Of a DNA stretch of 64,000 nucleotides, positions 1 to 8,185 are shown piece after piece. A program made the position numbers and the translations under genes. The notes below the pieces were generated by a model. It was not told where the DNA came from. It searched no databases and was given only the letters and a program-made list of their open reading frames with translations. Origin of the DNA: Mycobacterium conspicuum (GTDB taxonomy: Bacteria > Actinomycetota > Actinomycetes > Mycobacteriales > Mycobacteriaceae); NCBI RefSeq assembly GCF_010730195.1, contig NZ_AP022613.1, positions 5,146,001 through 5,210,000 of the forward strand, read 5' to 3'. How positions within the stretch are numbered: position 1 is the stretch's first letter; the number at the start of each line of letters is the position of its first letter.

Positions 1-467
1 ACTTTCATCGACAACCCAAGCTCGGCGACCTGGATTCCTTCGACGACTTCGAACGGTGGATCGACCTCAACATGCGCTACCTCCGGCGCATCGGAACGTC
101 CGGTCGCACCCCAACCTTCCACGCCCTGACCGCGCAGTTGGCGAAATCCGATGACGCCACGCGCGCCACGCTGGCCGCGGGCTACTGGCAGTGGATCGCG
201 TTGCTGGAAGCGGCGATTCAGCGGATGAAAAGCCGTGGCATCCTGGACGCCACCGCCGACCCGCGACGGTTGGCGATGGCCATCGTCAGCGCGCACCAGG
301 GCGGCGGCACGTTGGCCTTCACCTATCGCGCGGAATGGCCGCACGCCGACGCCGTTCGGTTCGCCGTCAACTATCTGCGCATGTTCGCCACCGACCCCGC
401 CGAACGAACTCCGCGCCCGCCGCGCCGCCCCCGGGGCCGGCGCGCCTCGGCCAACGCCAGCCGATGA
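1..467 (+). CDS. TetR-family transcriptional regulator, C-terminal part (5' end outside window)
   Basis: The reading frame is open from base 3 with no start in the window, so the DNA-binding N-terminus lies upstream. The visible part (about 154 residues) is the ligand-binding half. It begins FHRQPKLGDLDSF and ends in an Arg/Pro-rich tail. It aligns clearly with the next gene: FHRQPKLGDLDS matches FHTQPRFGALDS, and ADPRRLAMAIVSAHQGG matches ADPRHLAAALVIAHQGG. The stop overlaps the next start (ATGA at 464-467), so the two regulators are probably co-translated. Ligand and targets are unknown. Confidence 0.85.
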   Translation, partial: FHRQPKLGDLDSFDDFERWIDLNMRYLRRIGTSGRTPTFHALTAQLAKSDDATRATLAAGYWQWIALLEAAIQRMKSRGILDATADPRRLAMAIVSAHQGGGTLAFTYRAEWPHADAVRFAVNYLRMFATDPAERTPRPPRRPRGRRASANASR

Positions 468-1120
468 ACGACGACAGCACGGCTCGGTTCACCCGCAAGG
501 GACTGGCCACCCGGGCGCGGATCATCGCCGCCGCCGCGAGGCTCATGTTCGAGCGCGGGGTCGCCAACACCAGCATCGACGAGGTGCGCAGCGCCGCCGG
601 AGTGGGCGGGTCCCAGCTCTCGCATTACTTTCGCGACAAGCGCGATCTGACCCGCCAGGTCATCGCCGCACGGCGGAGCGACGTCGTGTCGTTCCACACC
701 CAGCCCAGGTTCGGCGCGCTCGACAGCCTCGAGGCCCTGCAAGCGTGGGCCGATGCCTGCGTGGCCGATATCGACACCGTCTACCTGTTGGGCGGCTGCG
801 TCTACGGTTCCCTGGCGGGTGAGCTCATCGACGCCGACGACGAAATCCGCGACGACCTCGCCCACGGGTACGACGCGTGGCTGGGGCTGTTCGAGTCGGG
901 GCTCACCGCGATGCGGCAGCGTGGCGAGCTGCGCGACGACGCCGACCCGCGCCACCTCGCCGCGGCGTTGGTCATCGCCCACCAGGGTGGGGCGATGGTC
1001 ACGCACGCCACCGGCGACGCCGAACCGCTGCGGGTCGCCGTCAACGCCGCCGTCGACTACGTGCGATCCTTCGCGCCGCGGCCCAGGGGCCGCCGATCGC
1101 GTCGCAGACCCGCGTCCTGA
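464..1120 (+). CDS. TetR-family transcriptional regulator
   Basis: 218 residues. The N-terminal helix-turn-helix is visible at about residues 10-55 (ATRARIIAAAARLMFERGV, then SIDEVRSAAGVGGSQLSHYF-like recognition helix followed by DKRDLTRQVI). This is the usual TetR layout. The C-terminal half is a paralogue of the upstream regulator, and both end in basic tails (RPRGRRSRRR here). The start is the ATG of the ATGA overlap with the upstream gene. A longer frame from 191 exists but would overlap the first regulator almost completely, so it is not used. Regulated genes are unknown; the nearest downstream candidate is the MDR oxidoreductase at 1352. Confidence 0.9.
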   Translation: MNDDSTARFTRKGLATRARIIAAAARLMFERGVANTSIDEVRSAAGVGGSQLSHYFRDKRDLTRQVIAARRSDVVSFHTQPRFGALDSLEALQAWADACVADIDTVYLLGGCVYGSLAGELIDADDEIRDDLAHGYDAWLGLFESGLTAMRQRGELRDDADPRHLAAALVIAHQGGAMVTHATGDAEPLRVAVNAAVDYVRSFAPRPRGRRSRRRPAS

Positions 1121-1156
1121 GCTTGCACCCTAGACAGGGCTTCGTCACAGCCCAAT

Positions 1157-1176
1157 AATGGGTTGGTTAGCCCATT
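1157..1176. promoter_or_regulatory. Inverted repeat upstream of the MDR gene, possible operator
   Basis: AATGGG and CCCATT form 6-base arms around an 8-base spacer, in the 231-base gap between the second TetR gene and the oxidoreductase. A short CCCA-ATAA-TGGG repeat overlaps its left side. The position fits a regulator site, but the arms are short and no second copy was seen. Confidence 0.3.
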
Positions 1177-1351
1177 CTGTTAATGCGGACGGCGGGGGAG
1201 CGTCGCCAGGGCCGGCCTTCGCAATCCGACATCGTGCGGCCCTCTAGATGATTTGGAGAGAGCCAAGTTCATGGAAACCGCCGGCGCTGCTCCCAGCAGC
1301 ACGCTTCCCACCTCGCCCGCCGTGGTACGAGAGCGGCCCGGAGGGGAAGCC

Positions 1352-2338
1352 ATGCGCGCCATCATCTTGAAGGGCTTTGGCGGGCTCGACAGCCTGGTAT
1401 ACACCGACATCCCAAAGCCGCTACCCAAAGCCGGCGAAGTCGTGATCAAAGTGAAGGGATTCGGGATCAACCACGCCGAGCTGCACATGCGTCGAGGGGA
1501 GTGGGCCGAGGCCGCCGAAGTCAGCGGCATCGAGTGTGTCGGCATCGTCGACTCCTGCCCGCGCGGTGAATTTCCGCTCGGCGCCAAGGTGGCGGCGCTG
1601 ATGGGCGGGCTGGGGCGAACCATCAACGGCAGCTACGCCGAATACACCCGGGTGCGCGCGGCCAACGTCGCCCTGATCGAGTCGGACCTGCCGTGGTCAG
1701 ATCTGGCCGCGTTGCCCGAAACGTATGCGGTCGCGTGGACCTGTTTGTTCCGCAACCTCAACCTGACGGCGGGACAGACATTGGTGTTACGCGGCGCGAC
1801 ATCGGCGTTCGGCCAGGCCGCGCTGAAGATGGCCGTCGCCGCCGGCGCCCGCGTCATCGCCACCGCACGTAGTCCCAAGCGCTTCGCCCTGCTCGAAGAG
1901 TTGGGTGCGTCGCGCGTCGAGTTGGAAAGGCATGACCTGGCCGCCCACCTCCCCGAATCGAAAGTCGAGTCGAAGCAGATCGATGCGGTCCTCGACCTGG
2001 TGGGCAACAGCACCATCCTCGACTCGCTCGACATGCTCCGCCGAGGCGGCACGGCATGCTTGGCGGGCTGGTTGGGAGGACTGGATCCCATCGGCGATTT
2101 CAATCCGTTGCTGCGCATGGCCAGCGGTGTCAATTGGAACTTTTTCGGTAGCTTCGTGTTTGGCACCCCGGGCTTTCCGCTCTCCGATGTCCCGCTGCAA
2201 GACATCGCACGGCAGGTGGCCGAGGGCAAGCTCGATGCCAAGCCAGCGCGCGTCTTCTCGTTCGACCAGATTCACGAGGCCCATCGGGTAATGGAGTCCG
2301 GCAAAGCCGACGGCAAGATGGTTGTAGTTCTGGATTGA
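1352..2338 (+). CDS. Zinc-independent MDR-family alcohol dehydrogenase / quinone oxidoreductase-like protein
   Basis: 328 residues from the ATG that follows GGAGGGGAA at a normal distance. Earlier in-frame starts (TTG 1253, ATG 1271) would add a low-complexity leader and are less likely. MRAIILKGFGGLDSLVY is a typical QOR N-terminus (GroES-like fold), and a Rossmann segment with RGATSAFGQAALKMAVAAGA follows at about residues 145-170. The catalytic zinc ligands and the four-Cys structural zinc lobe are not seen, as in quinone oxidoreductases. Likely an NADPH-dependent reductase of an unsaturated carbonyl or quinone; the substrate is unknown. It heads a plus-strand group reaching to the HAD gene. 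Confidence 0.85.
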   Translation: MRAIILKGFGGLDSLVYTDIPKPLPKAGEVVIKVKGFGINHAELHMRRGEWAEAAEVSGIECVGIVDSCPRGEFPLGAKVAALMGGLGRTINGSYAEYTRVRAANVALIESDLPWSDLAALPETYAVAWTCLFRNLNLTAGQTLVLRGATSAFGQAALKMAVAAGARVIATARSPKRFALLEELGASRVELERHDLAAHLPESKVESKQIDAVLDLVGNSTILDSLDMLRRGGTACLAGWLGGLDPIGDFNPLLRMASGVNWNFFGSFVFGTPGFPLSDVPLQDIARQVAEGKLDAKPARVFSFDQIHEAHRVMESGKADGKMVVVLD

Positions 2339-2378
2339 TCTGCACTAGAAAAGGACTCGCAGTCGAAAGGACACGACG

Positions 2379-3242
2379 ATGGGTTTGGCGTGGCAACAGG
2401 GCCCGCTCGCTACCGGGTCGGTGGGACACTTTCTCACCGAAACGCCGCTGCCACCGCGGCTGCTGTTCGCCGAGCCGTTGCGTCGCCGGATGCGGGTGCG
2501 TTTCGCTGATCGGTGGATCGCCGACAGCGAGGACGTCGTCCTGCTACACGAACCGGGCCGCTATCCGGTCGCCTACTTCCCACGGGATGACATCGAATCG
2601 GGGATTCTGATCGCCGAGGATCGGGTGACCCGGCACCAGGACCTCGGCGAATCACGCTGGTTCACGGTCAAGGCCGCCGGCGGCGAAGCCAACCATGCCG
2701 CGTGGCAGCACACCGCACTACCGCCGCACGCGGCGGTGCTGGCTGGGCGCGTCGCGTTTGCCTGGCGCGCCATGGACGCCTTCTACGAGGAAGACGAACG
2801 CATCGTCGGGCATGCCGCCGACGCCTACCATCGCATCGACATCCGTTCCACATCACGGCATCTCGTGGTACGAGACGGCGAACGCGTGGTCGCCGATACG
2901 CCCCGCCCGCTGGCGCTATACGAATCCGGCTTCGCGCCGCGCTGGTATGTGCCGCGCGAGGACGTCGACGAATCGGCGCTCAAACCCGTTGACGGGCAAA
3001 CCTTCTGCCCGTACAAGGGCATCGCCTCCTACTACGACATCGGCGGCCACAAGCGTGCCGCCTGGTCCTACGTCAACGCCTGGACCGAGGTTGGGCGAGT
3101 CGGCAACCTGGTGTCCTTCGAGCCCGACAAGATCGACGTGTACCTCGACGGCAAACAGCTGAACCTCGAGCCGGGTCAAACCGTCATCCCGCACGGCGTT
3201 GACCGCGGGCTCGACACCGATGAGGTGCTGGGGAAAGCCTGA
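2379..3242 (+). CDS. DUF427 domain protein (two DUF427-like halves)
   Basis: 287 residues, preceded by GAAAGGA as ribosome-binding site. The C-terminal half (about residues 150-270) is a clear DUF427 domain (SRHLVVRDGERVVADT, PREDVDESALKPVDGQTFCPYKG, ASYYDIGG, AAWSYVNAW). The N-terminal half (VRFADRWIADSEDVVLLHEPGR, AYFPRDDIESG, SRWFTVKAAGGE) looks like a diverged second copy without the Cys-Pro-Tyr segment. The biochemical role of DUF427 proteins is poorly known. The gene lies 40 bases after the MDR oxidoreductase and 4 bases before the channel-like gene, so co-transcription is likely. Confidence 0.88.
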   Translation: MGLAWQQGPLATGSVGHFLTETPLPPRLLFAEPLRRRMRVRFADRWIADSEDVVLLHEPGRYPVAYFPRDDIESGILIAEDRVTRHQDLGESRWFTVKAAGGEANHAAWQHTALPPHAAVLAGRVAFAWRAMDAFYEEDERIVGHAADAYHRIDIRSTSRHLVVRDGERVVADTPRPLALYESGFAPRWYVPREDVDESALKPVDGQTFCPYKGIASYYDIGGHKRAAWSYVNAWTEVGRVGNLVSFEPDKIDVYLDGKQLNLEPGQTVIPHGVDRGLDTDEVLGKA

Positions 3243-3246
3243 GCGG

Positions 3247-3840
3247 ATGACAACGCGACAGACCAGCCCAGACCGGGCGAAGCTGTTCTCCGACGCCGTC
3301 TTTGCGGTGATCATCACGGTGTTGGTCCTCAAGCTGAATCCGCCTCACCCCGATACCTTCGGCGCCTTGCTGCCGCTGTGGCCCACCGGTCTGAGCTATG
3401 TGGTCAGCTACCTGTTCATCGCGATCGTCTGGGTGAACCATCATCATTTGTTCGGTTACGCCGATGAGGCGACTCCGCGGCTGATCTGGTCGAACTTCGC
3501 CCATCTGTTTTCCGTGTCGCTGATCCCGTTCACCACCGAATGGATCGCCGATTCCCGGCTGGCGGCCGCACCCGTGGCGTTGTATGCGTTGGTATTCGTG
3601 CTGGTGAACATCACGTACCTCGCGCTGTGCACGGAAGTCGTCGACCGGCCCACCCACGAGGATGTTTCGCACCGGCTGCAGCGACTGTTTCGAATGAGGT
3701 CATTCGTCACGATCGGCGGCTTCATGGCGGCGGCGATCATCGCGCTTTGGTGGCCGATCCCGGGGATGGCATTGATTTGCTCGTGCCTGATCGTGTATCT
3801 GCGACCGGATATTCCCGACGTGAAGAACGCTAGGAGCTAA
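3247..3840 (+). CDS. TMEM175-family (DUF1211) membrane protein, putative cation channel
   Basis: 197 residues with about six hydrophobic segments. The start is the ATG 4 bases after the DUF427 stop; the longer frame from 3199 overlaps that gene. The N-terminus carries the family signature R10-x-x-x-F14-S15-D16 (DRAKLFSDAVFAVIITVLVL), which marks bacterial TMEM175 channels. A second family hallmark, WVNHHHLF, follows the second membrane segment. Bacterial members form potassium-permeable tetramers with one such repeat. Here ion selectivity is inferred only from family membership. Confidence 0.85.
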   Translation: MTTRQTSPDRAKLFSDAVFAVIITVLVLKLNPPHPDTFGALLPLWPTGLSYVVSYLFIAIVWVNHHHLFGYADEATPRLIWSNFAHLFSVSLIPFTTEWIADSRLAAAPVALYALVFVLVNITYLALCTEVVDRPTHEDVSHRLQRLFRMRSFVTIGGFMAAAIIALWWPIPGMALICSCLIVYLRPDIPDVKNARS

Positions 3841-3845
3841 ACCGC

Positions 3846-4526
3846 ATGTCCGCCCCCAGACCATCGGTGCTGGTCTTCGACGTGAACGAGACCCTGATCG
3901 ACATCGATTCCATTGCAACGCTTTTCGGCGAGCTGTTCGGCGATCAGCGGGTACTGCGCGAATGGTTCGGCCAGCTCGTCATGTACTCGATGGCCGCCAC
4001 CCTGTCGGAGCGTTATGTGGACTTCTTCACCCTCGGCCAGGGCGTGTTGCGCATGCTGGCCGACACCTATCGGGTCGACATCACCGACGACGACGTGCTT
4101 GCTCTGAAGGCCGCGATGCTCGCGATGCCGCCGCACCCCGACACCGTGGCCGGGTTAACCCGGCTGCGCGACGCTGGTTTTCGCTTGGTTACTCTGACGA
4201 ATTCGCCACCCAATCCGGAGGGGCCGTCGCCGCTCGAAAACGCCGGACTAGCAGGACTTTTCGAGCGCACGCTGAGCGTCGATCCCTGCCGCGCCTTCAA
4301 GCCGGCACCGGCGGTCTATCGCTACGCGTGCCAAGAACTCAGGGTAACCCCCGGCGAGTGCATGATGGTCGCGGCGCACGTGTGGGACCTCCTCGGCGCC
4401 CAAAACGTCGGCTTCAGCACCGCTCTTATCACGAGCTGGGGCAACCCGCCACTGCCGGTCGATGGCCTGCCGCGGCCAGACCTGGTGGTGGCCGACCTGC
4501 ACCAGCTCGTCGAGCGACTAACGTGA
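3846..4526 (+). CDS. HAD-superfamily hydrolase (haloacid dehalogenase type II-like)
   Basis: 226 residues, with AGGAG before the start. HAD motif I is VLVFDVNETL with the nucleophile Asp12. Motif II is LVTLTNSPP at about residue 115. The motif III lysine is in FKPAP. The last motif is MVAAHVWDLLGAQNVGF, which has the Trp-Asp pair typical of the L-2-haloacid dehalogenase branch. The second acidic residue of HAD phosphatases (DxD) is Asn14 here, as in the dehalogenase-like branch. The true substrate is not predictable. Confidence 0.88.
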   Translation: MSAPRPSVLVFDVNETLIDIDSIATLFGELFGDQRVLREWFGQLVMYSMAATLSERYVDFFTLGQGVLRMLADTYRVDITDDDVLALKAAMLAMPPHPDTVAGLTRLRDAGFRLVTLTNSPPNPEGPSPLENAGLAGLFERTLSVDPCRAFKPAPAVYRYACQELRVTPGECMMVAAHVWDLLGAQNVGFSTALITSWGNPPLPVDGLPRPDLVVADLHQLVERLT

Positions 4527-4639
4527 CTCCGATGAACGTCGCCGTCGCCGAACGCCGACTCCTCGGAGGCGAATGTTCGTGACGCGCGTACCTACCCAGT
4601 TTGCGGCCCGTCATCGCACAAAGTTGACAAGGAGCGCTC

Positions 4640-5095
4640 ATGGCAACTCCGGACGGATTTCACCCCGATTTCGATTCGAAGACAACGGATGTCACCCGCA
4701 ACAGGGTGCACCACGTCAAGGCTTCGGACGTCACTTCCGACACCGCCCAGTCGGAGGGGATGCGGCGCTTCGCCGCGTTGAGTGGACGATCGGTGGGTAC
4801 CGAGAAGCTATGGATGGGCGAGACGCACGTGTCCCCGGGAGCCGCGTCGGCCAACCATCATCACGGCGAAGCCGAGACGGCAATCTATGTGCGAAGTGGT
4901 AACCCGGACTTCGTCTTTCACGACGGCGTCCAGGAGGTGCGCATCTCAACGCAGCCCGGCGACTACATCTTTGTCCCGCCCTACCTGCCGCACCGTGAAG
5001 AAAACCCCGATCCGGACACGCCGGCGGAGGTCGTGATCGCGCGCAGCACCCAAGAGGCCATCGTCGTCAATATTCCGGCCCTCTATCCGCTGTGA
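4640..5095 (+). CDS. Cupin-domain protein
   Basis: 151 residues, with AAGGAG before the ATG. A single cupin barrel is visible. Cupin motif 1 is GAASANHHHGEAETAIYVRSG, with a His cluster and Glu as metal ligands. Motif 2 is PGDYIFVPPYLPHREEN, with the second His. Such small cupins are metal-binding dioxygenases, isomerases or ligand sensors, and nothing here settles which. It follows the HAD gene after 113 bases and converges on the VOC gene with only 9 bases between their stops. Confidence 0.85.
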   Translation: MATPDGFHPDFDSKTTDVTRNRVHHVKASDVTSDTAQSEGMRRFAALSGRSVGTEKLWMGETHVSPGAASANHHHGEAETAIYVRSGNPDFVFHDGVQEVRISTQPGDYIFVPPYLPHREENPDPDTPAEVVIARSTQEAIVVNIPALYPL

Positions 5096-5104
5096 GCGAC
5101 GGGT

Positions 5105-5503
5105 TCAGTAGACGGCGATCTCGATGAGATTCCCGTCGATGTCGCGGCAATAGTGTGACGTCATCGGGCCCAATGCGCCGGTCTTGGTGACCGGTCCCGA
5201 GATGATGTCAACCCCGCAGGCGGCCAGGTGGGCGCGCACCTCCTCGGCGCTGCACCGCGTGATGAAGCACATGTCTTCGGAGCCGGCCGCTTCGACGGAC
5301 CCGGTGACCCAATCCGGATCGTCGGCCTGCGCGCCAACCGGCCGCAGATTGATCTTCTGAGTTCCGAAGCACAGCGCGGTCCTGTTCGACGGCCCGAATG
5401 TCTCTCGCTTCATGCCCAGCACCCGCTGGTACCAGGCGGCGGTGGCGTCGACGTCACGGCAGTTCACGACGACGTGGTCGAACCGCTCGACGGCAATTGC
5501 CAT
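5105..5503 (-). CDS. VOC-family (glyoxalase/bleomycin resistance/extradiol dioxygenase fold) protein
   Basis: 132 residues from the ATG at 5503, which has AGGAGG seven bases upstream. A TTG two codons earlier is less well placed. The paired beta-alpha-beta-beta-beta modules are visible (ERFDHVVVNCRDVDATAAWYQRVLGMK, then EVRAHLAACGVDIISGP and HYCRDIDGNLIEIAVY). Likely metal ligands are His in the first strand and Glu in the last (NLIEIA). Substrate is unknown. Confidence 0.85.
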   Translation of the reverse strand: MAIAVERFDHVVVNCRDVDATAAWYQRVLGMKRETFGPSNRTALCFGTQKINLRPVGAQADDPDWVTGSVEAAGSEDMCFITRCSAEEVRAHLAACGVDIISGPVTKTGALGPMTSHYCRDIDGNLIEIAVY

Positions 5504-5922
5504 TGTCAAGCCTCCTGATGCACGCCGAGCTGGATTGCGAGCACTGCGGCGAAATCGTCGGCAGTGTAGTGATCAAGCCGATGGTGCTGGAAAGTCATTC
5601 GATACCAAAGTAACCCGACGTTGGTCGATAACAATTTCGATCTTTGTCACGGCGATTTCGCCGCGCGCGTGCACGGTTTAGGACCCGGGACAACATATCG
5701 CGCCGCGTGGCGCTGAAGACCGCGATTTGTTCCAGCGTGGTCGGTCAACGCCTCCCCAAGCACCCCCAGCAAGCTGCGGTTGTCCGGGCCGTCGCGAAGA
5801 TGGACCGCAGGAAACCACGCAGGTCATGGAGCAGATCGCCCGCTATCGGGTGCCGGCGCGAGCCGCGCGGCGGCCCAGGAAGGCGTTGTTCGGATTCGGT
5901 ATAAGACGTTTTAATACGTCTT
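5504..5922. other. 419-base intergenic region with no convincing gene
   Basis: This lies between the divergent VOC and GntR genes. A short plus-strand frame from 5518 to 5613 (31 codons, beginning MHAELDCEHCGEIVGS) has no ribosome-binding site and no recognised family. From about 5640 to 5880 every frame reads as random Arg/Pro-rich translation. One stretch (QVMEQIARYRVPARAARRP) looks slightly protein-like, so this could be a decayed gene, but I could not identify a parent. The right end holds the GntR palindrome described separately. Confidence 0.5.
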
Positions 5923-5924
5923 AT
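5901..5924. promoter_or_regulatory. Perfect palindromic operator overlapping the GntR start codon
   Basis: ATAAGACGT and ACGTCTTAT are perfect 9-base arms around the 6-base spacer TTTAAT. The last bases of the right arm are the A and T of the gntR ATG at 5923. The site is AT-rich in a GC-rich setting. GntR-family regulators bind short palindromes and commonly repress their own genes, so autoregulation is the simplest reading. No second copy was seen in the window. Confidence 0.75.
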
Positions 5925-6732
5925 GGATCATCGGTCGCTGGACCTCAAGGGTGCTGATCTGCGCGTGAGGCGCGGCAGTGTGCCTGCGAGCACGCAACTC
6001 GCCGAGGCCCTGAAGGCAGAGATCGTCAGGCAGCGTCTGCCGCGCGGGGGCCGTCTGCCCAGCGAGCGTGAGCTGATCGATCGCACCGGCTTGAGCCGGG
6101 TGACCGTGCGGGCGGCGGTGGGGATGCTTGAACGCCAGGGTTGGCTGATTCGCCGTCAAGGTCTGGGCACGTTCGTCGCCAATCCGGTGCGACAGGAACT
6201 GGGCTCCGGTGTGCGCACTATCACTGAAGTATTGGCGAACTCCGGCATCACCCCGCAAGTGGATGTGCTATCCCATCACGTGAGTGAGGCGCCACAGCGG
6301 ATAGCCGAAATACTGGGCTTGTCAAAAGTTCTCGTGATAAACCGACGTTTTCGCGACGGGGATCAGCCCCTGGCCCTACTCACGGCCTACTTTCCGCCGG
6401 AGCTGAGCAAGGCTGCGGAGCCGCTGACATCGAAATCGCCTACCTACGTTAAGGAAAGCACCTACACGATGTGGGAGAAGCGACTTGGCGTTCGCATTGC
6501 AAAGGCAACCCACGAGATCCATGCGGCCGGCGCATCCCTGGAAGTCGCCGCGGCCCTCGATCTGCCAATGGGTTCACCGGTATTGGTGCTCGAGCGCACG
6601 AGCTATTCGGACGACGATAAGGCTCTCGAGGTGGTGGAATTCCACTATCGCCCGGAGCGGTATCGGTTTTCGGTCACCTTGCCCAGGCGGGTGCCTGAAC
6701 CCGGTGCGGGAATTATCGAGAGATCCGACTAA
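5923..6732 (+). CDS. GntR-family regulator with UTRA ligand-binding domain (HutC subfamily)
   Basis: 269 residues. The winged helix is at about residues 25-90 (STQLAEALKAEIVRQ, LPSERELIDRTGLSRVTVR, LERQGWLIRRQGLGTFVA). The UTRA domain follows at about 105-255 (ITEVLANSGITPQVDV, VLVINRRFRDGDQPLALLTAY, VLVLERTSYSDDDKALEVVEFHYRPERYRF). There is no ribosome-binding site before the ATG at 5923, so the mRNA may be leaderless. The GTG at 5965 is the alternative start. A perfect palindrome covers the start region, suggesting autorepression relieved by a small ligand that is not predictable here. Confidence 0.9.
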   Translation: MDHRSLDLKGADLRVRRGSVPASTQLAEALKAEIVRQRLPRGGRLPSERELIDRTGLSRVTVRAAVGMLERQGWLIRRQGLGTFVANPVRQELGSGVRTITEVLANSGITPQVDVLSHHVSEAPQRIAEILGLSKVLVINRRFRDGDQPLALLTAYFPPELSKAAEPLTSKSPTYVKESTYTMWEKRLGVRIAKATHEIHAAGASLEVAAALDLPMGSPVLVLERTSYSDDDKALEVVEFHYRPERYRFSVTLPRRVPEPGAGIIERSD

Positions 6733-6835
6733 CCCCGCCGGGGCCGTTTCACTCAGCAAATTCTCAACATATTCTTTGGTCCTTGAAGGCTCGGCTCAAA
6801 GGATCCCTAAAGCCGCGGGCCGCAAGATCAACGGC

Positions 6836-7306
6836 ATGAACACGTCCTGCGCGACCCTCATCGAACGCTACATGTCCACCTGCGGGCTGCGGTTCTTCCG
6901 AGGCCAGCACGACGGCGAGTACTTCTTCGTGGTCAACGCTAATCAGCGGCTGCACGTCCACCTCGAGGTCTCCCCGTCCTTCAGCGACGTGGTGACCATT
7001 CGGGTCACTCCGGCGACCTTCTACCCCGTGGCGAACCGGCCCTGGCTGACGCGCTTCGCCGACACGTGGAATCAGCAGAACCGCAGTGTCACCGCGATCG
7101 TGCACGGGTCCTCCGACCCCCAGCGCGTCGGGGTTGCGGCCCGCGGATCACAGTGGATCCGCGAGGGCATGTCTCTCGAGGACTTCGCCGCCTTCGTCGA
7201 CCGCACCCTCACAGCCGCAATCGATTTCTTCGCTGAAGTGACGCCGATTATCGAGCTGCCCTGCCGGTCGCAGGTCGAGCAGCCGTTGCTGCGGAACGCC
7301 AGTTGA
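6836..7306 (+). CDS. YbjN-domain protein
   Basis: 156 residues from the ATG at 6836. The longer frame from 6485 runs inside gntR and is not protein-like there. The pattern (LIERYMSTCGLRFFRGQHDGEYFFVV, VHLEVSPSFSDVVTIRVTP, LTRFADTWNQQNRSVTAIVHG, EDFAAFVDRTLTAAIDFFAEV) fits the YbjN family, which has a type III secretion chaperone-like fold and no known enzymatic activity. It may share a transcript with gntR, although 103 bases separate them. Confidence 0.75.
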   Translation: MNTSCATLIERYMSTCGLRFFRGQHDGEYFFVVNANQRLHVHLEVSPSFSDVVTIRVTPATFYPVANRPWLTRFADTWNQQNRSVTAIVHGSSDPQRVGVAARGSQWIREGMSLEDFAAFVDRTLTAAIDFFAEVTPIIELPCRSQVEQPLLRNAS

Positions 7307-7478
7307 GCGGCCGCTGCGACGCCGGCATGCAGTCGTTGATGCCGGCGAGGACGCCGGAGAGGGGCACGCCCATCTCGGTCCGGATGGCGCCCCACGGGTT
7401 CGCGTAGCGAACCGGGGCGCTGCGGTAGGCGGCGCGACGTTTGAGCACCAATCGCACGAGGGGTGCCGCCAACCGCAC
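7248..7478 (-). CDS. Possible small protein downstream of purQ
   Basis: 76 residues from a GTG at 7478, shortly after the purQ stop. The middle of the translation reads like a real protein (RAAYRSAPVRYANPWGAIRTEMGVP, LAGINDCMPASQRPL), with Tyr, Asn, Met and Trp spread unlike the Arg/Ala noise of shadow frames. The frame is open back into purQ, so the start is uncertain. Its last part overlaps the 3' end of the YbjN gene on the other strand. No family is recognised. Confidence 0.3.
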   Translation of the reverse strand: MRLAAPLVRLVLKRRAAYRSAPVRYANPWGAIRTEMGVPLSGVLAGINDCMPASQRPLNWRSAATAARPATGRAAR

Positions 7479-7510
7479 CGGACCGGGCGCAGCAGCCGCT
7501 GCGAGGGGCC

Positions 7511-8185
7511 TCAGGCAGCCAAAACGGCGTCGAGCGCGGAGTAGAACAGGCCCAGCCCGTCGTCGGAGGGCCCGGTTAACGCTTCGGTGGCGTGCTCAGG
7601 GTGCGGCATCAGCCCGACGACGCGGCCGTTGGCGGAGCTGACCCCGGCGATGTCACGCAGCGAGCCATTGGGGTTGTCGTGGTAGCGGAACACCACCCGG
7701 CCCTCGCCCTCTAGCTCGTCGAGCACCTCCGTGGAGGCCACGTAGCGGCCCTCGCCAGACTTCAGCGGTACCAGCAGATCGGCGTCGGGCTCGAACCGTG
7801 ATGTCCACGCCGTCGTGTTGGATGCCACCCGCAGCCACACGTCACGGCAGACGAAGTGCAAGCCCACGTTTCGGGTCAGCGCGCCGGGCAACAGCCGGGT
7901 CTCGCACAGCACCTGAAAACCGTTGCAAATACCCAACACCGGCATGCCGCGGCCCGCGGCCGCGACCACCTCGGACATCACCGGCGCGAACCTGGCGATC
8001 GCGCCGGCCCGCAGGTAGTCGCCGTAGGAAAATCCGCCGGGGACGATCACGGCGTCGACGCCCTTCAGGTCGGCATCGGCGTGCCACAGGCTGACGGCCT
8101 CCGCGCCCACCCGACGCGCCGCCCGGGCCGCGTCCACGTCGTCGAGTGTTCCGGGGAAGGTGATAACGCCGATCCGCGAGGTCAC
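7511..8185 (-). CDS. purQ: Phosphoribosylformylglycinamidine synthase, glutaminase subunit PurQ
   Basis: 224 residues, full family length. PurQ supplies ammonia from glutamine to PurL for the fourth step of purine synthesis (FGAR to FGAM). The class I amidotransferase triad is visible: Cys87 in LGICNGFQ, and His195 and Glu197 in MPHPEH. The N-terminus RIGVITFPGTLDDVDAARA and PGGFSYGDYLRAGAIA are diagnostic. The start ATG overlaps the purS stop (ATGA), so the two subunits are translationally coupled. PurL is not in the window. Confidence 0.97.
   Translation of the reverse strand: MTSRIGVITFPGTLDDVDAARAARRVGAEAVSLWHADADLKGVDAVIVPGGFSYGDYLRAGAIARFAPVMSEVVAAAGRGMPVLGICNGFQVLCETRLLPGALTRNVGLHFVCRDVWLRVASNTTAWTSRFEPDADLLVPLKSGEGRYVASTEVLDELEGEGRVVFRYHDNPNGSLRDIAGVSSANGRVVGLMPHPEHATEALTGPSDDGLGLFYSALDAVLAA

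Noticed and set aside
5518..5613. 31-codon frame beginning MHAELDCEHCGE
   Set aside because: No ribosome-binding site, no family, too short to support; mentioned only in the intergenic entry.
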